Assembly (NCBI GenBank): GCA_963969395.1
Contig: OZ017797.1
Location: 38,626,001-38,690,000 of the forward strand
DNA length: 64,000 bases
Direction: 5' to 3'
Source: Pseudoscleropodium purum
Taxonomy: Eukaryota; Streptophyta; Bryopsida; Hypnales; Brachytheciaceae
Positions 50,160 to 61,898 of the stretch are shown in pieces. A program made the translations under genes and the position numbers. The notes under the pieces are model-generated. The model saw only the letters and a list, made by a program, of their open reading frames with translations. It made no database searches and was not told where the DNA came from. Every line of letters starts with the position of its first letter. Position 1 is the stretch's first letter.

Positions 50160-50800
50160 TCAAATGTCAAGGATTGACTTTGATCACAAAATAAAAATTA
50201 TGGGGAAAGATTTTTGCCTTTTTTAATCTCCAAAATGCAAATTCTTTGAACAAATCCTTGATGTTTTGGGGTATTGTCTGAGAGTCTTGAAAAATGTTGA
50301 TGAAGTTCTTACAATTAGTCTTTGGTGGTCTACAAGTTTTATTGGGTCCAATTTTAATTTTATAGTGGAACGAGCCAAGATTCTCGCTCAAAGTGGCAAG
50401 CGCATGATTGGTGATCTTTGGGACCATCACTTACATAAGTTTAGATCATGGGAAAATATTTCTTCCAAATTCTCACTCTATGACATTGAACATCACCATT
50501 GGTACTTTCTTATTTCAAAACTTCCTCACGACTAGCTAACTTTGTTTACTAGACATTCTTCACATGCCCAAGAAAGTAAATGGGTTGGTTTATTTGAATA
50601 CCTAGAGGATACACTTCCATTATTGACATGCAAAATCAATATTTTTGACTTCAACCTCCTACAACCCCTTGTATAGGTCATATCTCTCCTAGGAACATTA
50701 ACTAAGGCAACTATTGGACAACCTTCAAATTTGCTCTCTTTCACAGTACCCTCTATTTGGTGTAAACTGATGGTAGAAACTTTTATTCTTAGTCAATGAC
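50160..50800 (+). mobile_element. LINE remnant, plus orientation
   Basis: The plus-strand frame around 50266-50535 reads LWWSTSFIGSNF, RMIGDLWDHHLHKFRSWENI and HWYFLISKLP. This pattern is typical of the segment between reverse transcriptase and zf-RVT in plant LINE ORF2 proteins. It lies just beyond the minus-oriented 3' remnant and is cut on the right by the MITE at 50837. The minus-strand frame overlapping it is a shadow. Confidence 0.5.
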
Positions 50801-50836
50801 TAACAAGAGACTGAATTTGGATGAAAAGATGTAAGG

Positions 50837-51210
50837 GAGTTGACCCATTTCCAACCACTTAAGCAATTATGGGATAACAACAATACATATTTCCTAAGTG
50901 CAATTTTTTTTTCTAATGTAGAAATAGAGTTTGGAAGGATAATATAATTTTTCAAATATTTTCAAATTCAAAACATAATTATCATAAGTTTTTTAGGTGA
51001 ATTGTACTATACAACATGTATTAGTCATATAAACTTTTTGTTTCTAACCATAGGTTGGTTGTAGAATCAATCAAGGATTGGTTGCAATATTGAGAGCTTG
51101 ACAACCAATGATAGTGCGCCACAACTACTTCGGAAATTGCACCACAATTTTACAGAAAGATATCAATTTGTAGGTTGAAAATGGGGGGATGATGAGAAAT
51201 GGGTCGGATC
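50837..51210 (+). mobile_element. GAGCCGACCC-family MITE, copy D2 (374 bp)
   Basis: It starts GAGTTGACCC and ends GGGTCGGATC; two left-end differences from the D1 terminus are C-to-T changes. Interior landmarks 'agaaatagagtttggaagga' and 'gattggttgcaatattgagag' are shared with 57018-57395. Confidence 0.7.
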
Positions 51211-53435
51211 CTATAATGCTTGGAAATGTTGTTGACAAACTAACCTATGTAGCAATTTTTAAAAAACTAATTGTGTTTATTTGGAGTTCCAACCTACTTG
51301 GCAAGGAAAGGCAAAGAATATTATATTACTAGCTTTCTACTACGCTAATTTGTGCCCCCCAACTAACTATATGTGCACTTATAGAATTGTGAGGTGAGGT
51401 ATGTTTTCGGTCTCAATGTAGGCAATTTAGAATAAAATTTTACTTTGACTATTTTTTTAATCCACTCACAACACCATATAGTATGTGTATTTAAGTTTAT
51501 TGTATTGAAACTTTGAAAGTGATAAACTTCACTAATTGTGTGATATTTATTGAAAAACTCCATGGGTGTATAAGTGGGCAAGAAGCTAATTGGGTGGAGC
51601 ATATAGTTTAATGGATATCATTGAGTGAAATTTTTGTTTTTCCAATGTACCTCGCTTGATTGCAAGAGTTTGAAAACAATCAATCATCAATCCTATATTC
51701 TTGTAAAAACTAGCATGCATATTCGTAACTTTTCAAAATTGTGTTGGTCAAAAACAAAAAGAATTCTTTTAACAAACATTTGTGATATGGCCCCTTGAAA
51801 TCCTTTTGCCCATGGGAAAACTCATGTTTTTTCAAAAACTAAACTTTGATTGAAGATTGATGTTTCAAAATTTAAGTATGTAATCAAACTCTTTGAAAAT
51901 TGGAGAGCAAACTAATTTGGTAGTGATGAATAAGATAATGCTATTAGATTTTTCAAAAAAGATTCTAAAAAAGATTATGCTTTAATTTTAGCTATGGAAG
52001 TTTAGAGGAGATTTTCAAAAGGGGACCTCCCTAGGGCATTTAGAGGTAAAGGATGTTTGCAATCTTAGAAAGGCTATTCAAAATGAACTTCATAATCTTT
52101 CATATATGGACATCATGTAGCTTGTTCAAATGACCAATCAATGATGAGCTTCCACCTTCTTCAATGTTTTAGGCAACCCCAATACTATTATTCAAATTTT
52201 TTTATTATCAAAGTTTTCAATGAAGAAACTACAAATTCAAATTGTGAATCAAAATCCAAGACTTAAATTGACAGATGCATCTCATGAAGACAAATAGATT
52301 AGAATTCAAAAAATCACATGTAAGATAAGTGATCTTATTGTGGACAAAATGGAAGCAAGCCCATTGCAGGCAAAACTGGAATGGTGGTGTACATTCAAAT
52401 TTTGAAACGTACACCTCTAATACAATTTTGCTCACAATGGGCTCACTTACTTTAGTTGAATATTGGAGTTTTCAAAAAGACTCTTTGACCTATGAGAGAG
52501 ACAACATCCACTATTCAAATTATGAATGATATTGAGAGCTTACTATTAGAGCTACATAGAACAAATGAAGTATACAAAAAGCTTGCTGAAAAAACAATTT
52601 TTGTCAATGACTACCTTGATTATAGAGGATTGCTTCTTTGAAGAGGTAACCCTAGATGGATGAATTAGTCACTATAGAAATTAACCTTTTTAGTACTATG
52701 AGAATCATTTGCATAGAAAGACTCGACAATACTCAATAGAGATGCAAGATCTTTTCTTTTCACACAAAATTTCAAAGGATGAATAATTGCACTTCTCTCT
52801 TACATTGGAAGATTCTATATCATTCATCTAACACTTAGTGTCCACAACAACCTTCTAAGGTTAAGGGTTAAAATGGCATAAACCGATGTTTTTACATTCT
52901 ACTTGATTGCCTCATGAGAGAGTAATCCAGCAAAAATAAAATAAAATAAAAAATTACGGGCCCTGCATTCCCTCAGCCATGTCAGTGGTTATCCTGTATC
53001 AGATAATTGGCTTTTTGCCATGTATAGCCGGCCATGACAAGAATGAGATATTGCCTATTCTTCGTGTTCCTACTTGCTTGGGGTCCAATGCATACACAGC
53101 ACACATGCGCCTGAGGAACACCAATTAAAGGTTAGCGTAGTTATTATAGTCAACCCAAGTCGCTAAAATTATCATACATTAAAATATCTATGTGTTTTTT
53201 TGGTTTTGCTTTTTTGTTTCTTTTGTGTTTTAAGTAATAGGGAGGACCCATAATATCCCACCCGCCTTTTGGCATGAAGACACTAGGATTCATTGAAAAA
53301 AGGATTTGCAGTAGCTTGTGGAAACAGAACTGTGAAAAAGAGCCAGACAGTTTTGGGGAAGTTTTTTGAGTTTTACCAACTATTTTCCTGCAACTCCATT
53401 CCTAAACAGGGCTTTTTTTCAAGCTTTCTGATTGC
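51211..53435. other. AT-rich DNA with faint old coding-like stretches
   Basis: Around 52050-52850 several short plus-strand frames have Glu/Lys/Leu-rich, protein-like runs interrupted by many stops, probably an ancient retroelement ORF. At 52979-53128 a 49-residue frame sits in a slightly GC-richer patch. Neither can be assigned. Confidence 0.3.
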
Positions 53436-53680
53436 ACCATGAAAAAATAATTTGGCTACAAAATGGTATCTAAATGTATAGTTTTTTGCCAGAAAATTTC
53501 AAATTAAAAAAAAAATCTAGGATGAAATCGCCAAATCATAGATGAAAATATAAGTATAGACATATGATATGTGTTATTATGATATTTTCTATCTAATATG
53601 TGGATGAATGTTGAAATTTGGAGCAGAACTATAATATTTTATATCGCCATTTTGGCACCTCATAAAAAACGAAAAAAAAA
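53436..53680. repeat. Dispersed repeat family C, copy 2
   Basis: Same ordered blocks as 27085-27365 and 54273-54525, ending in a purine-rich tail. Confidence 0.65.
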
Positions 53681-53893
53681 AAAAGACATGTTCCCAAATT
53701 GAAAAATTCTTTCAAGTACAATGTCTAGTTACTTTCTCTATTTTTTATTTCAAAATATAATTTTGTAGATTTTTTCACTAGTTTTTTTTCTCAATTCCAT
53801 TGGCTTGCTTTGAATTACATTTGCCTTTGGTTCTTCTTGAACATAGGAGCCATCAACCAAGATGGAAAAATAATGCCCATAAGTTTACTAAGA

Positions 53894-54254
53894 GAGCCGA
53901 TCCATTTTTGACCAAGGAGACATTTCCATCATATAGGCTAAACTCTTTTCAATCAGCAAGAGATAGAAAGACATTAATTACGGGATAATTTCCAATGCAT
54001 ATGTGGTGCATTACGATTGGCTACTATCTTGGTTGATTTTGCAACCAACCCATGGTTGAAAACAAGAAGCCCTATATGAGAAGAATAAGTCAAACAAAAT
54101 CTTCCCCTAAAAAAATAATAGTAATCATGTTTTGAGAAAAAAAATTCTAAAAAAAATATGGAATCCTTCTAAACTCTATTTTTGTACATGAAAAAATCTC
54201 TCTACTCAAGAAACCCATGTGAAATTACTTTAGTGGTAAAAAATGGGTTGGTTC
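53894..54254 (-). mobile_element. GAGCCGACCC-family MITE, copy D3 (361 bp)
   Basis: It starts GAGCCGATCC and ends GGGTTGGTTC, an inverted pair. The interior has 'ggaatccttctaaactctatttttgtac' in the same place as copy D1. It lies between two family C repeats. Confidence 0.65.
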
Positions 54255-54272
54255 CAAGGCTTTTTTTTCAAC

Positions 54273-54525
54273 TTTATGGTAACAAATTGCACCAAAAAAA
54301 TAATTTGGCTCAAAAATGGCAAGAAAAAATGAAGTTTTTTGCCAAAAAACTTCAAATTAAAAAAAATCTTGGATGAAATAACCAAATTGTGGATGAAAAT
54401 AAAATTATGGACATGTGATACATACTAATGTAATATTTTCTATCCATTATGTGGATGAATGTTGAAATTTGGAACACCGCTATAACAATTTATTTTGCCA
54501 CTTTGGCACCACCTAAAAAAATGAA
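54273..54525. repeat. Dispersed repeat family C, copy 3
   Basis: Closest to copy 2; shares 'aaacttcaaattaaaaaaaatct', 'attttctatc' and 'gtggatgaatgttgaaatttgga'. Confidence 0.65.
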
Positions 54526-54649
54526 AAAAAAAGAAAAGAAGCCCTGGTCGACTCCCTTACAGTAGACGACAGCCAGATAAGTGAATTTTCCTTCCTTACA
54601 AGCAGTACAACCACACACGTCACACACCGCCACTCAAGAAAGAGGATTC

Positions 54650-54742
54650 ATGGCCCGAGACGTGCAAGCCGAGCATCCCAAGCTCTCAAAGGCCGGTACG
54701 CCCCCACTTCAGGTGTGTGTGACCATTTCCTCCAAATTTTGA
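54650..54742 (+). CDS. Short GC-rich ORF resembling a first exon
   Basis: ATG at 54650 opens a 30-codon frame beginning MARDVQAEHPKLSKAGTPPL in a GC-rich island (54540-54760) with a C/A-rich leader upstream. The codon CAG at 54710-54712 is followed by GTGTGT, a possible 5' splice site, so only 21 residues may be coding. No downstream exon was identified. It may be a relic of a gene start carried by a transposon. Confidence 0.25.
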   Translation: MARDVQAEHPKLSKAGTPPLQVCVTISSKF

Positions 54743-54759
54743 CAAAAGCGAAGGCTGCA

Positions 54760-57017
54760 AGGACCACACTCGCTCAGACCATACACTGAAGTTAAAAAAA
54801 AGGTCAAATTGAAGAGAAAAGTAGGAGTACATGAGGTGCGCACAATTACATGAGTCACCTACTCGGAATTGGTTTGGGGGTGGGATCTAACTTACTTGGA
54901 GATTCATCGGCCTCACGAGGGCCGGCCCACCTGCAAATAGGAATGGAAAAACTGGTCCATGTGGAATGAAGCAATAAATGTGTGTGTTTCTTTTTTCAAA
55001 AATTGAAAAGAAACACAAAAAAAATGTACAAGTAGGGGTTGTACGAGGGTGCGTCATTCTTAATGTTGTGGTGTCAACATGCAAATGTGCGTGAGAAATA
55101 CGGAGGTTGTGAGTTTGTGACGATATGGTGCTTACACAAGGGTGCAATTATAAGAAGAGGAAAGAAACAAGGAGTGAAAGAATTTGAAGCATTGTTTTCG
55201 GTATTTTCTTGAAATAAATTTTGGATTTCAAAAAATTAAATAAGTAATTATATATATATATATATATATAAACTTTGACTACATTATATTATCTAAGGCA
55301 TTGTTTTTACAAATTTAAAAGAGAGATTGAGTCTTGTCACTCTTATCAACATTCTTTCTTATTACATTTGATTGGAACTTTAGTGACAAATTAGTAACAA
55401 ATAACATTCTTGAATGTGAATATTGGGAACACTTTGTTTCTCATGAATTGACACTCTTTTCATTGTAGAGAATCTTGAATTCAAGCTTGTCAAGAAATTG
55501 TAGCCAATTCTAAACAAAATATTTTATTGTACAACAACATTATAGAAAGATCTTTATTCTATCACTGAGAGAATAATGGTTTGCATTGAGTGGCCTTTTG
55601 ACTTGGCAAATAACATTGATAATTCTTCATACAAAAATTCTAATTCTTGAATTCTTACATTTAATTGGTCACAAGTTTCTAGGGATGTAGTGAAGGTGGA
55701 TTCTCTTTACGAATACTTCACCTCATGGGGTTACAATAATTATTTCTATTGAAAACACTCAAGCAATGGGTTTTTTTTACTTAGAATTCATCATTGATCG
55801 ATGTTGATCATCTTCTGTCACTTATAGAGTTTCATTCCAATTTGTCCACTCATTAATTGGCACTATGGTGAAGATGCCATCCATGCCCATTGATCCACAT
55901 TGTCTCACATAGAAAGAATGTGATTTTAAAAAACATGAGAAATATTCTACAATTAGCATTAGTTTTTTATAGCCTACATATATATTGTACATCTATATTA
56001 TGAACTTAAGAACAAGCAAGTTTCAAGAGTTAGTATCATACATTTTCCACACAAAGTGATCATCAATCCTAAATAGTTATTAGCGAGAATTGGGTGCAAT
56101 GTTTAGAAAACTTGATCTATATATACAGAGGAATTATTCTACAAATGTTTTTTTCGCCTTTTTCTTTGGTAGTAGTGGTAAGGCAGTTAAAAAAAGTCAC
56201 TACAAAGTTTTTGCAAGAAGAGAAGATCATGGTCAACTACGGTGAAAAATTTTAGAATGAATTTTGCCACTAATAATGCTAGTGATTCTTTACAATTCAT
56301 TTTTACATTTGCAATAGAACAAAGCTTTCAAGCAATTGATCCATAGGACTGGGGGTGCAAAAAACAATGTTGCAAAATCCACATAGTGTTTTATGGTTCT
56401 TTAGGGATTAAGAATAAATAATTTGATATCCTAATACAACTTCAATCTACAAGGAGAGTGCAATAATTATAATATCACAAAAATTTCATCTTGATTAATA
56501 TAAAACTATAAATAGAATGAAAAGTGTGTCCCATTAAGAAAAATAATATGCCAAGTCTACTTGACTAAAATCAAGATTTTCTAATCTAAATTAAACTCAA
56601 ATACCATCTTAAATTGACTAGCTACAGATTAGAAAGGAATAGTTCTTCCAAGTTGATTTATGAATATTAGATGAGATTTCAACCTCAAGAGGGCTGTGAG
56701 TTTTCTTGCACTCAGTTTGGTTCCCACTGTAGCGTAGCAGCTGTGTGACATGGCATAATGACTACCATGTCACTTTCTTAAATTTTTTTAATTTTAAATT
56801 TCAATTTTTTTTGGCATTTTGCATTTAAATTCAAAAAAAATTCTAACATCAGTCATTCCCAGACTGCTCGGGGAACAATGTTGGGCACATGCCTAAATGC
56901 CCCTCTAGACCCTCCCCAAAACATCTAATGCTTAGTAGATCATGAAAATGGTTTTGCACTTTGGATTTGGAATTTAAAGCTTAATGTTATTATGATGGGA
57001 AGATTGGAATGTCTAAG
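54760..57017. other. AT-rich intergenic DNA with a microsatellite and repeat family K
   Basis: The part from 54960 to 56660 shows no coding frame. 56668-56930 is a copy of repeat family K ('caacctcaagagggctgtgag'), inverted relative to 45430-45665. Confidence 0.45.
55249..55270. repeat. (TA)11 microsatellite
   Basis: Eleven perfect TA units. Confidence 0.95.
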
Positions 57018-57395
57018 GAAGCTGATCCATTTCCACCCATTTAAGGAATTACAAGTATGTAGGGTGCATGTATTTTGAAAGTGGAATTTTTCCATACGTA
57101 GAAATAGAGTTTGGAAGGATTGTAGAGTTTTCCATAATTTTCAACTCAAAATATAATTATTATGAAATTTTTAGGTGAACTATATTATATAACTTATTGT
57201 GGTTATATAGACCTTTCTATTTCCAACCTTGGGCAAGTTGCAAAATTGACCAAAGATTGGTTGCACTATTGATAGTCTTGCAACCAATCATAATGTTCTA
57301 AAACTACTTAAGGAACTATGCTACAATTTCACAAAAAAGAGCAACCTATAGGTTGGAAATGTGTGTGTGTGTGATAAAAAAATGGGGTAGCTTTC
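57018..57395 (+). mobile_element. GAGCCGACCC-family MITE, copy D4 (378 bp)
   Basis: It starts GAAGCTGATCC and ends GGGGTAGCTTTC, an eroded inverted pair. The interior is shared with copy D2, including 'agaaatagagtttggaagga'. A (TG)n run sits near its right end. Confidence 0.65.
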
Positions 57396-57861
57396 TTATA
57401 GAACTCAATTCCAAGGCAAAACATTCTTTAGAGTTTTATATATAGAAGTATGTAATATTTTCAATAGGAAAATAAGAAATGTTGATGCATCAACATTAAA
57501 CGTAGTATTGTATCTAGTCTTCAAAATGTCGTTGAAATCTAAGAATATTGATTTAAAAAAATAGAATTATCTATAGTGTAAGCCATCAAGGATTGACCAC
57601 TTCATCATATTCCTTTCTAGATTCCTAAATCTTCTCTAAGATGAAAAGAACAACACTTGCTAGGAAACAATGTTCTATGAGTCACAAAACTATACTTAGA
57701 GGCCCTTGAAAAATAGGAGAGACAACTTTTTGACTCCAAAAAAATCTATATATTTTTTTAATCCATAGACTTAAATTTCTGGTTGGTTGTAGATTATCAT
57801 CAAGACAAAGCTACTCCTAAAATGTAGTTTCTCCTTGCTCACATGAAAGTGCGAAAGCAAT

Positions 57862-58157
57862 TTAGGGGTGCTTCATACATGGGCTAATCAAGTTGAGAAG
57901 TTGTGGGAGTTCATGTCCAAACTTTGGATGAGAGTCCAAAAAAATGAACAATAAATGGACAATAAATGAGCAATTTGACGGACTCTCGACCATTACCATG
58001 TAAGAGCTTGGGCTTCCATGTAGGCACTTTGGAGGGCGATGGACTTTGGATTGTGCCGCCTTTTGTGAAGGGTCGAGAGGCCAAAGTCGGGGTTTTCTTA
58101 AATTTGATTGGTGGAGGCCGACGGACTCTCAACCTTGGGCCCATGTGTGAAGCGACC
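57862..58157. mobile_element. Repeat family L, foldback-type copy
   Basis: GGGGTGCTTCATACATGGGC at the left and GCCCATGTGTGAAGCGACCC at the right are inverted repeats (16 of 20 matching). The first half matches the reverse complement of 48350-48485. It lies just upstream of the plus-strand gene's GC-rich leader region. Confidence 0.55.
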
Positions 58158-58299
58158 CTCAGATTCTGGATTTTCCATAAAACTCAAGAAATTGTTTTCC
58201 GATTCCAACTCAACTCTCCATGGAAGCCGGCCCCAAGTGGACACTGGAGAGCGGTGGTATTAAAGAGGTTCCCGAGGTTTATTTTGAAAATTTAGTAGG

Positions 58300-59929
58300 G
58301 TGGAGAACTTTCCTCCTTGTTGTATAATTTATTACGGAGCCCCGCCAGCAGCCAGTGTCCGTCGAAACTTCAAACCAGGGGGGGGTTCTGTTTGGTCCCG
58401 CCATTTACTTTTCTCCTGGGTGGTCGTTCTCCCGCCCATGCCTCTGCGCCTCTCCTCTGTCACCCCGGATTTTCTGCCGATCCTCTGCACCATCACTGGG
58501 CTTGCAGTAGTAGCGCTACAGTCGCACTTGCAGCAGCAGAAGCAGCAGCAGGCAGTGAGCGGCGCCACCATTCATTCATTTTCGCGCACAGCACTGTATG
58601 AGAGTGCCAGTGGAGCCCTTGCCTTGCCGGAGTGATTTCTTTTCATTTTTTTCCACAACTCCGAAATCACTTTGTTTCGGCGGTGGAGAGTAAAATTTAT
58701 TTCCGGCGATCGCTTTGATTGCTCGCGATGTAACGGCGTGATCATCTACTGTCCTGCCTTTACTACAGTGGCCACACTCTCGCCTCGTTGTGGGAGAGAG
58801 ATCGGGAGTGTGTGCCTTTTTGAACGGGCTCGGCGCGGAGTGACGGGGCTTTAGGGCGTGGTGGCCATGGCGGCGGAGTGGCCTCGGCGTGGTCAGGCGC
58901 CGGCTGGTTGCTGAATCGTTGTTTGTCGTGGTTCGAGTGCGGCGCGGTGGTGACCAGTGTGTTCGCACTTCGCAGGTAATGGTTGCGCCTGATCTATTGC
59001 TGCCTGACACGTTTTTCTGTTTTCTGGTTCCTCACTGTTATGGTGACTAGTACGATGATATTGTGTGGATTTAATTGAGCTGACCTGCATTCTGTCCCTC
59101 GCTATGGACCGGCAAGTCCTTTGAATGCGACTTGCACGGACTGTGTAATTGATTGCCAATGCGGAGTAACAGTTGTCCTGTACGAGTGTTTATGCTTCGT
59201 GTTGAACTGTTCATTACAGGGAGTTGTTTTAACTCTGCGGTTTGCAGTTCTCTGTTTTTTGTTTATTGAGGAAAGAACGTAGAGGTCTATTTCCATAGCA
59301 GTCTTGTGCTCTCGAACGCTGCTTCTGAGGTTGTTTTGGATCGAAACGGTTGCCGTGTGCATCGCCAAGTCGATTGAGTCGTCTGTATCACCTTGCGAAG
59401 GTAAATGTTGATTGGTTATGTTGGGTATTGAAGTTGTGAGGACGGCGAGATGAGTGGTGGACTGTGAGTTGCTTTCTGTTCTAACTTTTCGGGTGACTCG
59501 ATTTTTCTTTAGCAGAGGGAGAGGAACCTTCTTACTTCTGTTCAATCTGTAGAGCTGAACATCTATTCTGGTTACTGTTATTGTTTTATACAGCGCACTT
59601 GCAAGTTTTTGTAGACCGGTCTTTCGAAGGCAGCCTTCTTTTCTTGTGTCCCTCTGTGGCTGGGAGTCAATGTGTAACGAGTTGACTGATTTCCTGTTGT
59701 CTCTGCAGTTAAATACATCCTTTGGGGAGCAATATTTCGCAAGTTTCCTTTGGGCGGCCATCTTTCGGAGTATTGGGAACGGCAGAGAATGTTAATCGGG
59801 AAGGGTATACACAGTCTTTCTGGTTTTCAAACGCAAGAGATCACTTGCCGAGGAGTATTTCCTTACTCTGCTTATATTCGAGTGATACCGAATAGAATTT
59901 CTTTTTAGTCGTTTAGAAACGACATCAGT
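58300..59929 (+). promoter_or_regulatory. Promoter and probable intron-containing 5' leader of the 59930 gene
   Basis: Composition turns GC-rich at about 58320, including an imperfect CAG-repeat (58530-58552). A likely leader intron runs from the GTAATG donor at 58976 to the CTCTGCAG acceptor at 59708. Open frames on both strands, including a 219-codon minus frame at 59761-59102, have no recognisable domain and are taken as chance in non-coding, less AT-rich DNA. The transcription start is not determined. Confidence 0.4.
59789..59908 (+). promoter_or_regulatory. 39-codon upstream ORF in the leader
   Basis: After the predicted leader intron, the first ATG (59789) opens a 39-codon frame ending TAG at 59906-59908, only 21 bases before the main ATG at 59930. 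If translated it would reduce initiation at the main start. Immediately after it, GTCGTTT and AAACGAC (about 59909-59924) can pair as a short hairpin. Confidence 0.5.
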
Positions 59930-61898
59930 ATGGCTTTCGAGGTGGCCAGAGTGCATCAGTTGATATGCTCAAGAGTCGGAGACGAAGGTGTCTTTAATGC
60001 CTTTAAGACTGCAAGTAACTCCGTTGAAGCAGACCAGAGCTTCCCACGATCTTGCAGTCCCGAGGGCTCGAATTTACACATGTACTTTCCAGCGAGTTCA
60101 GTGTACGGTAGGCGTGTTTGTGACCGAGGTCATGAAGCCAGTAACATACTCACAGAGGCATCGTCTTGCTCCACCGAGACTGAGAGTGATGATGAAGACG
60201 GTATTCTTGAGAGCTTGGCTCAACAAATTGCGCAGTCTATGCTTGAGGAGGAGGAGACGAAAGCTGAAACATGTCCCGGTGTTCTCGAAGTGAATCGTTA
60301 CTCTGGAGCTCGAGATGTACCTAATGTGGATGGGAATGAGGTGAGCATTTGTCTTCGTGGTCTCCGTGATTTCGTGTTTGATTCTTGTAGTTCCTTTCGC
60401 GTTTACAGCTTGCTCGTGTTTGATTTTTTTCTTGGGTTTGTAACGTGATCTCTGAGGCTCAATTATCTCTCCGGTGTCCTGTTTTTTTGTGGATTAATTC
60501 ATGACCTTCCAATTTAATGATTGACATTTTTGTCTCTGTAGTATTTAATGGATTTCAGTAAATGGTTTAGCCTGCACAATCTTCCGGGTATAGACGTTGT
60601 ATTTGCTTACATTCTCAGGGTTTGTTTTGTTCGTGATTAGATTCCTGTAGTGCAGCGTTTTTGTGACGGTTGCTTTCGTAAACAACACCTGATAGTAGTA
60701 TTTCTTGTAGGGCCGAGTGTCACCATCTAGTTGGTCAAGCGGCAGCTGGTCATCCGGCCCTCAGCTATCAGGCAGTCAAAGTAGCTCCAAGGGCTCTTCC
60801 AGAGTTTCATCCCAAGTCTCTTCTCCCTCGTCAGCACCTTCTTCAGGTTATCAAGATGCCTGGGACACTCTTTATGCCGCAGCCGGAGAAGTTGTGAGAT
60901 TGAAAATGAACGAGGAGAAAGTTCCAGTGATGTCCAGCGAGATACCCTCCCCAGCTAAAGTTTTGAATCAAGCTTTTCGAGCCAACTTGCCTCAGCAGAC
61001 TCGACCGTCAGGGCAAGTGACGGGACGAAGTGCCGCACACGCTGCAAAGAGGAAAGAAGAGATGACTTTAATGGCTAGTAATCAGGTACTTTAACGGGAT
61101 CCGGGTTTTAGGTGTTTTTTCTGCACTTCTGCTTGTCATCAATGATGTGAGGAGGAAATTGTGCATGTTAAGCTGCTATCTGGAGTTCATTGTACTTCAT
61201 ATGGGATAGCGTATGTAACCGTCTGGGCATAGTGTACGTAGCACTGCACGGTATCCAGTTTGATGTAAATTTAATATTAAAACCTATCGTTAACAGATTG
61301 TTGGACGTGTAGTATCAGGCGCAACAGAACTGGGTTATGAAATGTGCGGCCTTGAATGCAATGGCAAGTCAAGGCCGATCTCCATACCCAATGTATCAGC
61401 ATCAGCAACAAGCGTATAGTCTAGATGGTCATCAAGGTATCAACAACTATCGTCACCCAGGAAAATCGGTCGATAGCAAATCATTACAAAGAAATCGGCA
61501 GGCTGTTTCGAACGGGGGTGCGGGAGTGAGGGTTGTTTTTCTAGGCGGACCATCTGGTCGAGAGTCTGGTGGAACTGGAGTTTTTTTACCGCGTACCTTT
61601 GCGACTGCCCCTGAACATAAGAAGAGAAATGGTAGGTTCCATAGCACATCCTCTTGATTGAATGACATTTCTCTGTGCAGCTTTCCCGTATTCTAATCAG
61701 ACATGCAATCAATTTCTAATTATTTGTATGTATCTTGTTCATACAGATGTTCCTTCGATGCACTCTTCTGGTGTGCCGACTCATTCAAAGAATCCAAGAG
61801 ACGCTGTTTGGCCCACGTTGCAGCAGAGCATGAACAGATCAAGTTTTCGTCAGCCAGCGGTTCATGAACCTTGCCTTCCCACAGAATGGACTTACTAG
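59930..61898 (+). CDS. Plant-specific acidic/Ser-rich protein with GTGVFLPR motif and EWTY C-terminus
   Basis: Four exons were read by eye: 59930-60340, 60711-61085, 61319-61631 and 61747-61898. Phases are 0, 0 and 1, giving about 416 residues. Seen in order: an acidic helix-like block (TESDDEDGILESLAQQIAQS, then LEEEE, about 84-110), a Ser/Gly/Pro-rich stretch ending VSSPSSAPSSG, then AWDTLYAAAGEVVRLKM (about 180-196), a Gln-rich block, VVFLGGPSGRESGGTGVFLPR (about 335-355), and LPTEWTY at the end. From memory, this order of motifs defines a land-plant family of uncharacterised, probably nuclear proteins, for which I know no biochemical role. The usual STVLLPARVVQAL-like block after GTGVFLPR is not seen. 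The third exon could start six bases earlier (61313). The main ATG is chosen because the acidic block follows in frame and the upstream ATG opens a separate short ORF. Confidence 0.8.

Noticed and set aside
58300..59010. Overlapping ORFs of 79-144 codons on both strands
   Set aside because: They fall in a GC-rich promoter/leader segment with a CAG repeat; composition alone explains the open frames.
59102..59761. 219-codon minus-strand ORF
   Set aside because: It lies antisense to the probable leader intron of the plus-strand gene, in T-rich sequence that gives few stops on the other strand, and has no domain-like pattern.
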